Assembly: GCA_000827265.1 (NCBI GenBank)
Contig: KN834762.1
Coordinates: 2,939 to 66,938, forward strand
Direction of reading: 5' to 3'
Length of the DNA stretch: 64,000 nt
DNA from: Collybiopsis luxurians FD-317 M1
Taxonomy: Eukaryota; Basidiomycota; Agaricomycetes; Agaricales; Omphalotaceae
Positions 1 to 13,944 of the stretch are shown here, one piece after another. The first letter of the stretch is position 1, and every line of letters starts with the position of its first letter. The position numbers and the translations under genes are program-made. The notes under the pieces are model-generated. The model was given only the letters and a program-made list of their open reading frames with translations, made no database searches and was not told the origin of the DNA.

Positions 1-704
1 GTAGAAGAGGTATTGGATAGCCGTATTCGGTGGAAGAGAATGGAATATCTGGTAAAGTGGAAAGGGTACGATGCAGGACATAATTCCTGGGAACCAGCCC
101 AAAACTTGGAACATGCGCCACAAATGGTACGAAAATTTCACAGGAAACATCCAAATGCACCAAAAATTTGACCATTGAGGGCAATGGTCTTAAGGAGGGG
201 GGTAATGTCGTAAAGCTGGTACAAACATCCATTCCTAACCCCTATTCATTTCTCTTTTACTATACATCTTTCACATGACCGCGTTTATGACTAACTTTCA
301 TATCAATACCTTTTGGACATACAACTCCTCTCTATCTCCACTCCACACGGTATCATTGTTCTTTTTCTATTTCGTTCCCACTGTCATTATTTTATTAATG
401 AACTGTCCTTGTTTCTCTTCTCGCATCTGTCGCATGACCACATGCTCCATACTTTTTATTCTCGTAGCTGTCACTTAGCTATTGTCTTCCAGTAGCATTA
501 GTCTCTCTCACAGCTTACTACAGTATATATACCTACCACCTGTAACCTGAGTCCCTATCTTGACCTCTCTGTCGATTGGGACCAGGTGAGTATCCTGCTT
601 GTACCAGTAGACTATTTAATTAACTCTGTCGATTGGGACCAGACTCTGCCTAAACTGATTACCGTGCTCTTGAAAGCCACTCCGCTGTAAACCGCTTTGT
701 GACA
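1..704 (+). mobile_element. Ty3/gypsy retrotransposon, 3' end: integrase chromodomain plus 3' LTR
   Basis: Bases 1-171 encode the last 56 residues of a Ty3/gypsy polyprotein. They form a chromodomain: a [13 protein letters not shown] core, then an NSWEP motif, the usual C-terminal targeting module of fungal chromoviral integrases. A purine-rich tract near 191-202 precedes a putative LTR at 206-704 that begins TGTCG and ends TGACA. The same chromodomain, purine tract and LTR recur at 2337-3120, so two members of one family are present. The element is cut off by the window start and the 5' part cannot be seen. Confidence 0.85.
206..704 (+). repeat. Ty3/gypsy long terminal repeat, copy 1
   Basis: The start is set by TG following the polypurine tract and the end by TGACA. 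It aligns along its length with 2593-3120. Both copies contain a TATATATACC box and two matches to an element around CTCTGTCGATTGGGACCAG. Copy 1 lacks the short internal duplication seen in copy 2. Boundaries are inferred from the aligned copies; no target-site duplication can be checked because the other LTR lies outside the window. Confidence 0.7.
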
Positions 705-1330
705 CCTGCAATGTAGACAAGGACACTGTCATCTACATGCAACCTAGTTGTGGATAGGGCTTTCCTATCTTTTTCATTCCAGGTGTCGACCTCAGATTGA
801 TTGGATCTATCTGAGGTAGGAGTCAGTGCAGCGGACTCAATGTATTTAATCAAGCCGAGATCTGTCAAGATGTCTGTCATCTTGATTTGCCAAACATTAT
901 AATTGGCTGCGCCATGAAGAGGGTTGATCTGGTAAGTGTTTGTTGACTCTGTAGCCATGATGGAATATATTGGGTGCAAGTGGGAAGGTGATACAGTTTA
1001 GATGTAAGAGCTAGGCAATGATTTGGGCAGTAGTGATGGTGAGCAGATTCAGTAGGGGCCGGGGCCCATAACCTATTGTGAGGATAGGTTAGATGAGAGG
1101 ATAATAGTGAAAGAACTTGTTGTTATTTGGGTGAGCTCAGGTTGAGCTTTTATACCCTACTATAAATATTCTAGATACTTCTACAAGTTACTTACAGTTT
1201 CTGTAAAGTATGATGTATCAGTAATCAGATGAGTAAGAAATGAGTTGAGTATTGGAAGTGTAAGTGTCTGATGATTAGATCTGAAGTTATATACTAAATA
1301 AGGTAAGTCAAAGCATAATATCACAACACA
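705..1330 (-). mobile_element. Copia retrotransposon 5' fragment: LTR, leader and start of gag (antisense)
   Basis: On the minus strand an open frame begins at 963 (MATESTNTYQINPL) and runs toward 705. It contains NYNVWQIKM, the opening motif of Copia gag proteins (DUF4219/UBN2 type). Upstream of this ATG, 1076-1328 could be the element's own LTR in antisense: on the minus strand it begins TGTTGTGATA and ends CACA, and is followed by a short leader. The gag frame is cut at about 705, exactly where the Ty3 LTR ends. LTR limits are inferred from TG/CA ends only. Confidence 0.65.
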
Positions 1331-2592
1331 TAGCACCCTCAATCTTGTCAGTACCCATTTCTGGTGGCCCACTATGCAATCCTTTATAGAAAAGTATGTC
1401 AAGTGATGCAAAACTTGTGCAAAGAAAAAGATCCAATAGCACTCTCATGCAGTAATACAACTGCTTGATGTTCCAGCTGGGTTATGGGAGGAAGTGGGGA
1501 TAGACCTAATCACTCAGCTCCCCAAGTCTAATGGGTATAATGCCATCCTAATCTGCACAGATCTTTTTGGCAAACAGATCCACACTATTCCCTGCACAAC
1601 CAATATCACTACTGAAGGTGTAGCAGATATCTACTACCAAGAAATCTTCCATCTCCATGGCCTCTCCCTACACTTCATATCAGATCAATGACCCCAGTTC
1701 TCAGCAAAGCTTATGCAATCCCTCCTCTCCTGTTTAGGCATCAGATTAAATCTAACATCTGGATACCATCCACAGGCTAATGGACAAACTGAATATGCAA
1801 ACCAGGAAGTAGAAAAGTACCTTCACTTATATGTTGGACAACAACAGGATGACTGGGCAGAACACTTACCTATGGTAGAATTTGTCATTAACTCCTGCAC
1901 ACACTCAGCCCTTGTGATGTCACCATTTGAAGTCACATACAGCTATCTTCCACTTTTCAATATCCCAGTAGGTCAGTGCAGTGGGATGCCAGAGATAGAT
2001 GACCACATTCAAATCTTACAAGAGGCATGCTAGGATGCAGAAGCAGCATTGCACTTAGGAAAGAAGCAGCAGAAGGAAGGATATGGGAGGGGAAAGTGAA
2101 AGGCCCATCAATTCGAGGAGGGAGATTTTGTATGACTAATTGCAGAGAACATTAACCTCCAGCTCTCAAGTGAGAAACTTGGAGAGTGCCAACTCAGACC
2201 ATTCAAAATTCTCCAAAAGGTCAGACCCCTTGACTACCAGCTGGACCTACCCCTTTCCCTTGACTGACTATGCCCTGTATTTCATGTTGATAAACTCTAC
2301 CCTTGGAAAGGCAACTACATCAATGGGGAAATTCCAATGCCACCAGAGCCAATTTACTTGGAGGAAGAGGATGAGCCTGAGTATGAAGTAGAAGAGGTAT
2401 TGGACAGCTGTATTCAATGGAAAAGAATGGAATATCTGGTAAAGTGGAAAGGGTATGATGCAGGCCATAACTCCTGGGAACCAGCCCAAAACTTAGAACA
2501 TGCACCAGAAATGGTACAAAAATTTCACAGAAAACATCCAAGCACACCAAAAATTTGACCATCAAGGGCAATGGCCTTAAGGAAGGGGATAA
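1329..2592 (+). mobile_element. Ty3/gypsy retrotransposon, integrase to chromodomain (decayed)
   Basis: The plus strand resumes inside a Ty3/gypsy integrase. FWWPTMQ and CKTCAKKK (1350-1435) are parts of the zinc-binding domain. The catalytic core follows: [12 protein letters not shown] and [11 protein letters not shown], then the FISDQ segment near 1690, then GYHPQANGQTE. The chromodomain ends at 2558. In-frame stops near 1402, 1435, 1690 and 2032 and frame changes after 2030 show it is dead. A second copy of the 3' region at 1-704 shows the family multiplied locally. Confidence 0.85.
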
Positions 2593-3120
2593 TATTGTAA
2601 AGCTGGTATGAACACCTATTCCTAACCCCTATTTATTTTCCTTTTACTGTACACCTTTCACATGACTGCATTTATGACTAACTTTCATATCAATACCTGG
2701 AAGACATATGACTCCTCCCTATCTCCACTCCACATGGTATCATTGTTCTTTTTCCATTTCATTCCCACTGTCATTGTTTTGTTAATGAAGTGTTCCTTGT
2801 TTCTCTTCTCACATCTGTCGCATGACCACATGCTCCATACCTTTTATTCTTGTAGCTGTCACTTAGCTGTTGTCTTCCAGTAGCATTAGTTTCTTGTCTT
2901 ATCCCCCAGTAGCATTAGTCCCTCTTACAGTTCACTACAGTATATATACCTACCGTCTGTAACCTGAGTCCTCATCTTGACCTCTCTGTTGATTGGGATC
3001 AGGTGAGTATCCTGCCTGTACCAGTAGACTATTTAATTAACTCTGTCAATTGGGACCAGCCTCTGCTTAACTGATTACTGTGCTCTTGAAAGTCACTCCA
3101 CTGTATACCACTTCATGACA
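2593..3120 (+). repeat. Ty3/gypsy long terminal repeat, copy 2
   Basis: Homologous to 206-704. Its first dinucleotide is TA instead of TG, and it carries a short internal duplication around 2878-2922 (CAGTAGCATTAGT occurs twice). It ends TGACA at 3120. Many C-to-T and G-to-A differences from copy 1 are visible by eye, for example GTCGATTGGGACC against GTTGATTGGGATC. Confidence 0.7.
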
Positions 3121-3800
3121 CTATCCAATTCCTCTCAAATTCTAGTTCCAGTCCTAACACATTGACAAATATGGAAATGCTGTGGTTTGGATGAATATTA
3201 GTAATGTCATGGAAATTATAATTTGTATCAGTATAAAAGGTGTAACTGTATGTAGGAGAAATCTCAGTTTTGGATATCAAATGTTGAGCCCACTTGAATA
3301 ATAGTAGAGTGTGTAAAAGCCTGTAAAGTAACCTGCAGACTGCATGATATAAGCCTTGTTAATGGTTCTTGCTTGACAAAGGAACTGAAGTGACCTGCAT
3401 ATTGCACTGTATAAGCTTTTTACATTCAAGTGACCTTGGGACTGCACCCACTAAGCTTGAAGACAGGTGAACTCTGGTGAAGCCAGCTAAGCTTGTGGTG
3501 GCCTGTTGCTTCAACAATACCAAGTGAGTGAACTTCTCTATAGGAGACTAAGCTCATCTACTCTTTGCACACTCCTCCTACACCTATTCTGTACCTTGGT
3601 GTATTTGACAAAGTCACAAGACAACTCTATGACACATCCTTTTGTTCACTGGTTGCTTCCTTAAAGTGTTTGCTGAAAAGGAACCTTTTACAATCTCCTT
3701 ACTCACATACCATACCTGTCAGTCTGATCTGATTGGGTTAAGAGCAGTTCTTTGTGAAGCTCACAATTAGCTGAGAACACACTTATTACTGAGGCAGCAA
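3121..3800. other. Non-coding repeat-derived stretch
   Basis: No supportable gene. It lies between the Ty3 LTR and the first recognisable Copia pol residues and may include the decayed 5' part of that Copia element. It does not visibly match the 3' LTR beginning near 6175, so I cannot place a 5' LTR. It contains the degenerate direct repeats listed separately. Confidence 0.5.
3325..3457 (+). repeat. Three degenerate direct repeats of about 32 bp
   Basis: Units at about 3325-3355, 3386-3417 and 3425-3457 share the pattern AAGTGACCTGC, then ACTGCAC, then TAAGCT, with substitutions. Spacing is about 61 and 39 bp. No coding sense was found. Confidence 0.6.
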
Positions 3801-6172
3801 ATTCATGAGTGATCTGTTTCAAATTTACCTTTCTCAAGCCAGCATTATCTGTTATCTCAATGTACATGATTTCTCACAATCTAACAGCCTCACTGAACAT
3901 GTTATTGGCAAATATTTGCCTAGCCAATGTGAGAGCTCTCTTAGCAGGCTCAGAATTATCTAAGTTCCTGTGGCCAGAAGCAATAAACCACAGTGTGTGG
4001 CTTTGAAATTGTACTCTTTCAATCAACAGTACCATATTGGCATATTGAATGTGTAACAGGGTTTAAGCCTTCCCTGATGGACCTTATAGCCTGAGGAGCA
4101 GATGCCTCTATTTGGGATTTGAATTCTGACAAACTAGACTTACATGGTTAAGATGGTAAATTCATAAATTATGATGGGGTATCTGAAGGAATCTGTGTAT
4201 ATTGGCCTGACCAGTGTGTCATAAGTGTTGAATGCAATGACAGACACAACCCTGGAAACATTATCTTCACTACTCTTGGGTCTGAGGAGGAGCATAAGAA
4301 AGACTTCAGCCCCATTGTTAATACCAACAACTCACCTCTAGCATCCACCACTCCTTCAGTTACTCCTGCTCAGCCTGAACTAGCATGTTCAACTTGACAA
4401 TGTCCACCTCCCAGCTATTTCAAAACCCTCACTGACAGTAAACAAGCCAATATTGCAGAGTTTGCTGAGGCATATGAAGCCTTAATTGCCAAGGCTGGAG
4501 ATTGCTATGAAGAGGATGAAATTGTCAAATGGATTGTTGAGATTGCATGTGCTGCAGTCAACAACAATCTCCTAACCCTTGCTCAAGCATTAGCTGGTCC
4601 TGAATGTGATAGCTGTTCAGAAGCTTATCAAAATGAGGTCAATCAGTTGAAAATATATAATACCTTTGATATTGTTGAAAGGCCATGCAATAGAACAAAC
4701 ATTGCTGAATGCATTGTGGGACTGCCATGTAAGCTAGGTTCTGATGGCACAGTTTTGAAATATAAAGCTAGAATTTGCATTGGATGTTACAGTCAAGTAC
4801 TTGGTATTGATTTTGACAAGACTTTTGCCCCTGTGATTCATAAAAGCTCCCTTCATATAATCTTTGCATATGGCACATCAAAAGGAGCTCACATTGAATA
4901 AATTGATGTTGAAAGTGCTTACCTCCAGGCTGACCTCCAGGCCAATCTCCATCACACCCTCTATATGGAGCTTCCTCCTTCCTAATTGACTTTTACTTGC
5001 CCAACTCTGAGCTTACCAGTGTCAAAAATCCTGTATGCCAATTCAAATGCCCTCTGTATGGAAGTTGCCAGGGAGCTAAGGAATGGTACAACAAGAACCA
5101 TAGCATCCTTGTCAACATTATGAGGTTCAAGGCCAGCAATGCCAACTCATGCATCTTCTACAAGTTCCAGGAAAAGACATGTCATTTTAGGTGTGGCTAC
5201 CAATGACTTCTCCATTGTTGCTGACTGCCAAAAGAGCTTGAGGAGTTTGTAGTGGAATATCAAGGAAGGGTGAATATAATGGAGCTTGGAAGTATTGGTT
5301 GGCTGCTAGAGATGACTGTTGCATGTGACTACAAAAGACACCATTACTTTGGTTCAAAAGGCATACTGTCAAACTATAATTGACAGGATGGGCCTCAGTG
5401 AAGTGAATCCAGTAGCAATGCCATTAGAATTGGGCATCAATTTAATGCCTGGCTCCACTACTGTCTTGTCTGAATTGCTTTCAGGCAAAGAGGCTACAAC
5501 CTATAGAATGTGCATTGGGTCTCTTATTTACCTTTCTGACAGCACATGCCCCAATATTAACTATGCTGTTTCTATCCTCTCCCGCTATATGGCTACACCC
5601 AATTTGACTCATCTCAAGGCTCTGAAGTATATCATCCACTACATACATGGGACCATCAACAAAGGTTTAGAACTAGGGGGAGATGAACTTACTATTGAAA
5701 CTTACTCAGATGCAAATTTTGCCTCAGACCTGGATTGCAAATTGGTCAGCAGATTTATATTCTTCTTTGGACAAGGGCCAGTATCCTGGAGTTCTAAAAA
5801 GCAGAACATTGTTACTGTCTCTACAGCTGAATCTGAATACATGGCTCTTACACATGCATCAAAAGAAGTGGTCTGGTGCTGTAAACTTATCCAGGAACTC
5901 AAACCTACATTCATTCAGTCACCAACCACACTCTATTGCAATAATCAAAGCACTATTCAGCTCACAACTGATGCTACCTTCTACATGCAAACAAAGCATA
6001 TTGACATCCAACATTATTATATGTGCCAAACTGTTGGACAGAGCAAAATTAATGTCATTTATATTGCAACTGATCATATGGTTGCAGATTGCATGACCAA
6101 GTCCCTTGCCTGCATCAAATTCACTCATTTCTGCAAGATTATGGGTGTACACTAATTGCACAGCAAGGGGGA
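3801..6172 (+). mobile_element. Copia retrotransposon pol (integrase end, reverse transcriptase, RNase H), decayed
   Basis: Copia pol signatures run in order on the plus strand. SELSKFLWPEAINH near 3950 is the end of the integrase core. KYKARICIGCYSQ and FAPVIH near 4760-4840 belong to the reverse transcriptase. LTHLKALKYIIHYIHGT at about 5610-5650 is the RT-RNase H connector, then SSKKQNIVTVSTAESEY of RNase H, and the C-terminal ADCMTKSL segment ends in a stop at 6155. Stops and frameshifts between 4000 and 5320 show decay, but 5319-6155 is one open frame of 278 codons. A GC-to-AT-biased composition fits old age. Confidence 0.85.
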
Positions 6173-6380
6173 GTGTTAAGGTAAATGCTGTTCTATATAT
6201 CGCATACTATACTGGGCACTTTACTAACTTACCTAGTATATATTCATCTTTATTGTTTCTAGCTTGCCCAATGTGCTCCCTAAGTCCTACTATAATCCTG
6301 TGCTCAACAATTAACAGCTGTACATTTCACTCTCAAGTCTTTCTAACTTGACTACTAACTGCTTATCTCCTTTCTAGGCC
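6173..6380 (+). repeat. Start of putative Copia 3' LTR
   Basis: The Copia pol stop is followed by a purine tract (CAAGGGGGAG) and then TGTTAAGG at about 6173, the expected polypurine tract-LTR junction. The 3' limit is not clear; no 5' partner LTR was recognised, so the end given is only a guess. Confidence 0.5.
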
Positions 6381-7022
6381 TTGTAAAAAGGCTGTGGGCA
6401 AAGCCACTGCTTCAGTGCCACCAGTTCCATCTCATACTCAGCTGGCCTGTAAGTCAGTGAGTGTCTTCAATTCAGTAGTGGTACCCCTGTTGGCCAAATC
6501 CTCTATGGTATGCCACTACTCTAGTGTGTCTTTATTATTCTTTACTAACTTTGTCCTAATAGTCTGCCAACAAAAGTCATCTAAGGACAAAGACAAGTCC
6601 AAAGACAAGACAAACATGAACAAGGGGAAGGGGAAAGCCAAGGCTGAGCCCATCAAAGCAGCAAAGGTCTACCAAAGCTGCCCCTTAATTGGTTGCTTCA
6701 GACTCCAACACTCCTAAGACTCAGCAAATGGTCTGAGCATGTCCAAGGAGGTACAATTCCACAAAATTTGTAAACTCATCAAGTATGATCAATCTTGTAA
6801 TTTATTTACAAAAATCTAATAAATGTTTTTTGGGGAATGCCAAGTTTGACAGCTAATCAACTCATTGTGGAAGTCACATGACTTCCCACATGATTGGGGT
6901 GGGAGAGAGCTTAATAGTACGCAGTACATATTTTTGACACAACGCCCTGTGCTGCAATCTGATATTAGATACAATAGAAAATAAACAGATATATACGCAC
7001 ATTAAGTACGAGACGCGACATT
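6381..7022. other. Unassigned stretch with lysine-rich coding-like pieces
   Basis: On the plus strand, coding-like pieces are separated by intron-like gaps. TTTCTAG ends at about 6377 before a KKAVGKATASVPP-like piece, and CCTAATAG near 6560 comes before a run rich in Lys, Ser and Asp (about 6565-6670). It could be part of the Copia LTR or leader, or a captured gene fragment. No start, no complete frame and no family was recognised. 6721-7022 shows no gene and serves as 3' flank of COX6. Confidence 0.3.
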
Positions 7023-7487
7023 CTAAGCTGACGGGTACAGTTCTTCTTTGAGGTTAATGCCTAACCCCGAAGTTTAAGCGCGTTAGGTGATCAACAGGAG
7101 TCTCAAGCACATACCCAATTCCTCCCTTACACCCTTCAGCTCCGTCAGGTATGCTTCATACTGTGTTTTGTTTTCCACCTTTTCCTTAATGCCCTCGAAA
7201 ATGCGAACGGCAGTCGAATAGTCGTTCACTCTCCTCGCAGCCTTTACAGCAGCCTCGATAACCTCTGGGCTGGGGACCAAGTCGTGGGCGAAACAGTTAT
7301 TGAGACCACGTTGGAGCTCGAACAGGTCCTCAGCGTTCTGGAAGAAGGATACGTAGCGGGCGGAAAATTGCTCGAAGGATTCCTGAGCATGGGCGTGAGC
7401 AAAGCGAGAGAGAGCAGGCACAGAGCATGCGGAGAAAGAAGGACGAGCAGCCGCTCTAAGAGCGGTGGTGAAAGCTGGACGCAACAT
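7023..7487 (-). CDS. COX6: Cytochrome c oxidase subunit VI (COX6 / subunit Va type)
   Basis: A nuclear-encoded subunit of mitochondrial respiratory complex IV, matrix-facing in the inner membrane complex. Exons on the minus strand are 7487-7115 and 7060-7023, giving 136 residues. An N-terminal presequence rich in Arg and Ala (MLRPAFTTALRAAARPSF) is followed by the conserved core: LVPSPEVIEAA, RRVNDYSTAVRIFEG and EELG. The 54-nt intron (donor GTATGT, branch CTAAC) was placed because unspliced reading gives a nonsense tail. Splicing gives GINLKEELYPSA, the expected family C-terminus. It diverges from VMA4 across 136 bp. Confidence 0.95.
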
Positions 7488-7623
7488 TGGGGGTGGTTGT
7501 GGTCGAGGTTCAAGTCGGAAAATTGGACGGATTACACCGGAACAGGCCGGACGGTCGGTCTGGACGGTCTGGACCCAATTCGGGAACCGGACCGCGACTC
7601 TCCCTTGCGTTTGAACCGTCACC
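7488..7623. promoter_or_regulatory. Divergent promoter shared by COX6 and VMA4
   Basis: Only 136 bp separate the two start codons. The interval holds a cluster of related GGACGGTC-type words, two exact and others imperfect, between about 7547 and 7592. Their regulator is unknown; the clustering is what is seen. Confidence 0.6.
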
Positions 7624-8574
7624 ATGTCCCGCCCAATGAACGACGATGAAGTGCTCACAGAGCTCAACAAGATGGTAAATAGAACCTATATTATCATGAT
7701 TCTTGTCTTATCATTCGCCCAGGTTGCTTTCATCAAGCAGGAAGCACTAGAGAAGGCGCGGGAGATTAAGGTCAAAGCAGACGAAGAATTTGCCATTGAG
7801 AAGGCCAAGTTGGTCAAGCAAGAACAACTAGCTATCGATGCTCAGTATGAGAAGAAGCTCAAGGGTGCCCAAGTCTCCCAAAAGATGTCTGTCGTCCTAT
7901 ATGTCCACTGATTAACTTAACTAAACCCCCTCCCAAGTGCCCAGTCAACTCTCACCAACAAGTCTCGTCTTCGTCTCCTCCATCGTCGTGAAGAGCACCT
8001 CCAAGACCTGTTCTCCACTTGCCGCAGTCGAGTTGTTTCTCTCTCTTCGTCAGACAAGGGTTCGTGATTGCCCCTTTCTAGTCGACCTACGACCTCGAAC
8101 CGTTTTTAGATGCTTACTCCGACTTCCTGGTCGGTGTCTTAACCCAAGGATATCTCTATCTGATGGAATCCAAAGTTGCTGTGCACTGTCGCAAATCAGA
8201 TGTTTCCATCGTCGAAAAGGCTGCTTCCGACGCTACTGATAGGTACAAGGAAACCTCCGGCAGGGATATTCGAGTCGATGTACAGGGGACCTTGAGTGAT
8301 GATATGCAAGTCGATCAAATCTATTTACCTCGGACATGCATTGATCCTTTTCGATCTCCTTAACAGTGCTGGTGGTGTCAAGTTGGTATCTGGAACTGGT
8401 CGCATTACCCTTGATAACACGTTGGACGAGAGATTGCGTTTATTGGAAGATAGGGTAAGTCTTTTCTTCTGTGCCGCCTTTCCATTGTTCCTACAACCAT
8501 GACCTACCTAGATGCTCCCGGAAATTCGCAAGGATCTCTTTGGTCCGAATGAGAACCGCAAATTCTATACGTGA
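7624..8574 (+). CDS. VMA4: V-type proton ATPase subunit E
   Basis: Peripheral-stalk subunit of the V1 sector of the vacuolar ATPase, which acidifies the vacuole and endomembranes. Exons: 7624-7674, 7723-7886, 7938-8059, 8110-8305, 8367-8454, 8512-8574, giving 227 residues, the usual family length. The N-terminal half is the charged helix typical of subunit E (EKAREIKVKADEEF). The C-terminal domain includes GTLSDD, GGVKLVSGTGRITLDNTL and the terminal segment MLPEIRKDLFG. The fourth intron needs a GC donor (GCAAGT at 8306) to keep frame; the second uses GTCTGT. Every exon junction keeps phase. Confidence 0.95.
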
Positions 8575-8805
8575 ATAATTCACAATACAGTGAATGGATT
8601 CAGCTTAAATCGTTACTTCATACACTTGTTAATCTTCCTTGTCACGGACATAACGAGCATTTACATTATATCACGAGTTTTGTACGCTTGAAATGAGGAC
8701 TTTTGCTGTTAATAGTTACAATGCTGCGGCTCAGCTGAATGAGCGTTTAAGTGCTACCTCAGGCGTCTAAATTTTTCTTATCGACATTCTTCAACGCCCA
8801 CCAAG

Positions 8806-9560
8806 ATGTCTTCACTTTCTTCATCGTCGACACTCCAACCTTACCAGGTTGAGTTGATTAACAAGGCTATGGCTTGTGGCGCTTTAAAATTCGGACAATT
8901 CACACTTAAAAGCGGAAGGCGAGTGTTACTTGACACCCCATCCTAAAACCGTACATTCATGCGTCGCACAGAATCTCTCCTTACTTCTTCAATGCTGGCC
9001 TTCTCAGCTCCGGCTCTATACTAGCGGCTTTGGCCGATGCATTCGCTTCAACTATCATCTCGAAATTACATTCAATATCTGGCTCCATCCCAGAATTCGA
9101 TGTTCTCTTCGGCCCAGCTTATAAAGGCATCCCATTCGCCGCTATAACAGCTTTGCATCTTCATACCCATCATAACATTTCTGTCGGGTTTTCTTACGCT
9201 CGCAAAGAAGTTAAGGACCATGGCGAAGGAGGAACACTCGTCGGTTCATCGTTGAAAGGAAAGAAAGTAGTCATATTGGACGACGTGATGACAGCCGGAA
9301 CCGCTGTTCGGGAGGCTATCAATGTGGTGAAGAAGGAAGGAGGAGAAGTAGTTGGGGTGGTGCAGTGCCTGGATCGGGAGGAAGTTGGGAAGGACGGGGA
9401 AAGTAGCACAGTTGCGGAGGTAGAAGGCATTGTCGGCCAAGGAAGAGTGAAAGCGATCCTCAGAATGCGGGACTTGATTGCATGGTTAGAAAGGAGTGGT
9501 ACTATGAATGATGAGTTAGACAGCATGAGGGCCTATCAAGCACAGTATGGGCTAAAGTAG
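8806..9560 (+). CDS. URA5: Orotate phosphoribosyltransferase
   Basis: Converts orotate and PRPP to orotidine 5'-phosphate in pyrimidine synthesis; cytosolic. Exons 8806-8918 and 8972-9560 give 233 residues, within the family range. Visible motifs are KFGQFTLKSGR near the N-terminus, PYFFNAGLL, FGPAYKGIP and the PRPP-binding loop VVILDDVMTAGTAV. The single intron must use a GC donor (AG|GCGAGT), since no GT gives the right phase to enter ISPYFFNAG. It lies tail to tail with the cellobiose dehydrogenase gene, with 70 bp between the stop codons. Confidence 0.95.
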
Positions 9561-9630
9561 ATCCACTCTAATATCGAGATTTGAAGCAATTTTATTTTTT
9601 CAGGGACTATGGACATTTATCATACAATAC

Positions 9631-13454
<3,824 letters not shown>

Positions 13455-13944
13455 TCTGCATGAATGAGCGAACAAGGAGACTCAAAACGAGGAGAACGCT
13501 TTGAATTTAAAGCAAACTTGGCATGCATTCCACAAAGCCATGGAGTATGCGAAGTACTTCCGACTCTATTGCCGGTAAATATCACAATTTCTTTAAAATG
13601 AACCTGAATCGAACATAATTCCAAGGACGAGCACTAGATATGAGCGGGCAAAACGGATAAGGGTCGGAGTCTGTTTTCCCGCGTGATACTCTATTATAGA
13701 GCTTGGACTAGTACCGATAAAAGGATGTTGGATTGCAAGCCACCGCTGAATTCAATCCTAGGCAGCGCTGACGTTGTCGTTACGGTTTGGGCATTCCGGA
13801 AACCGACGAAAATCCGAGAATAACCATTGTTGAAAACTCGAGTCCTGAAGATAGACTGTATTCCGCCGAGGGTGTATGTGTTACACAGTAAGTTTGTGAT
13901 TGCCGGCGTCAAATTTCCTAACCAGCGTCTATTATTTCTTTTCC
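13455..13944. promoter_or_regulatory. Divergent intergenic region between CDH and MTR4
   Basis: 490 bp with no supportable gene. It must carry promoters for the secreted oxidoreductase (minus) and the RNA helicase (plus). I see no convincing TATA box or known cellulase-regulator site. Confidence 0.6.

Noticed and set aside
206..3120. The two Ty3 LTR copies as the two ends of a single element
   Set aside because: Both are preceded by the same chromodomain and polypurine tract, so both are 3' LTRs of separate elements.
7284..7649. A 121-codon frame on the plus strand
   Set aside because: Antisense to COX6 and spanning the divergent promoter; no homology.
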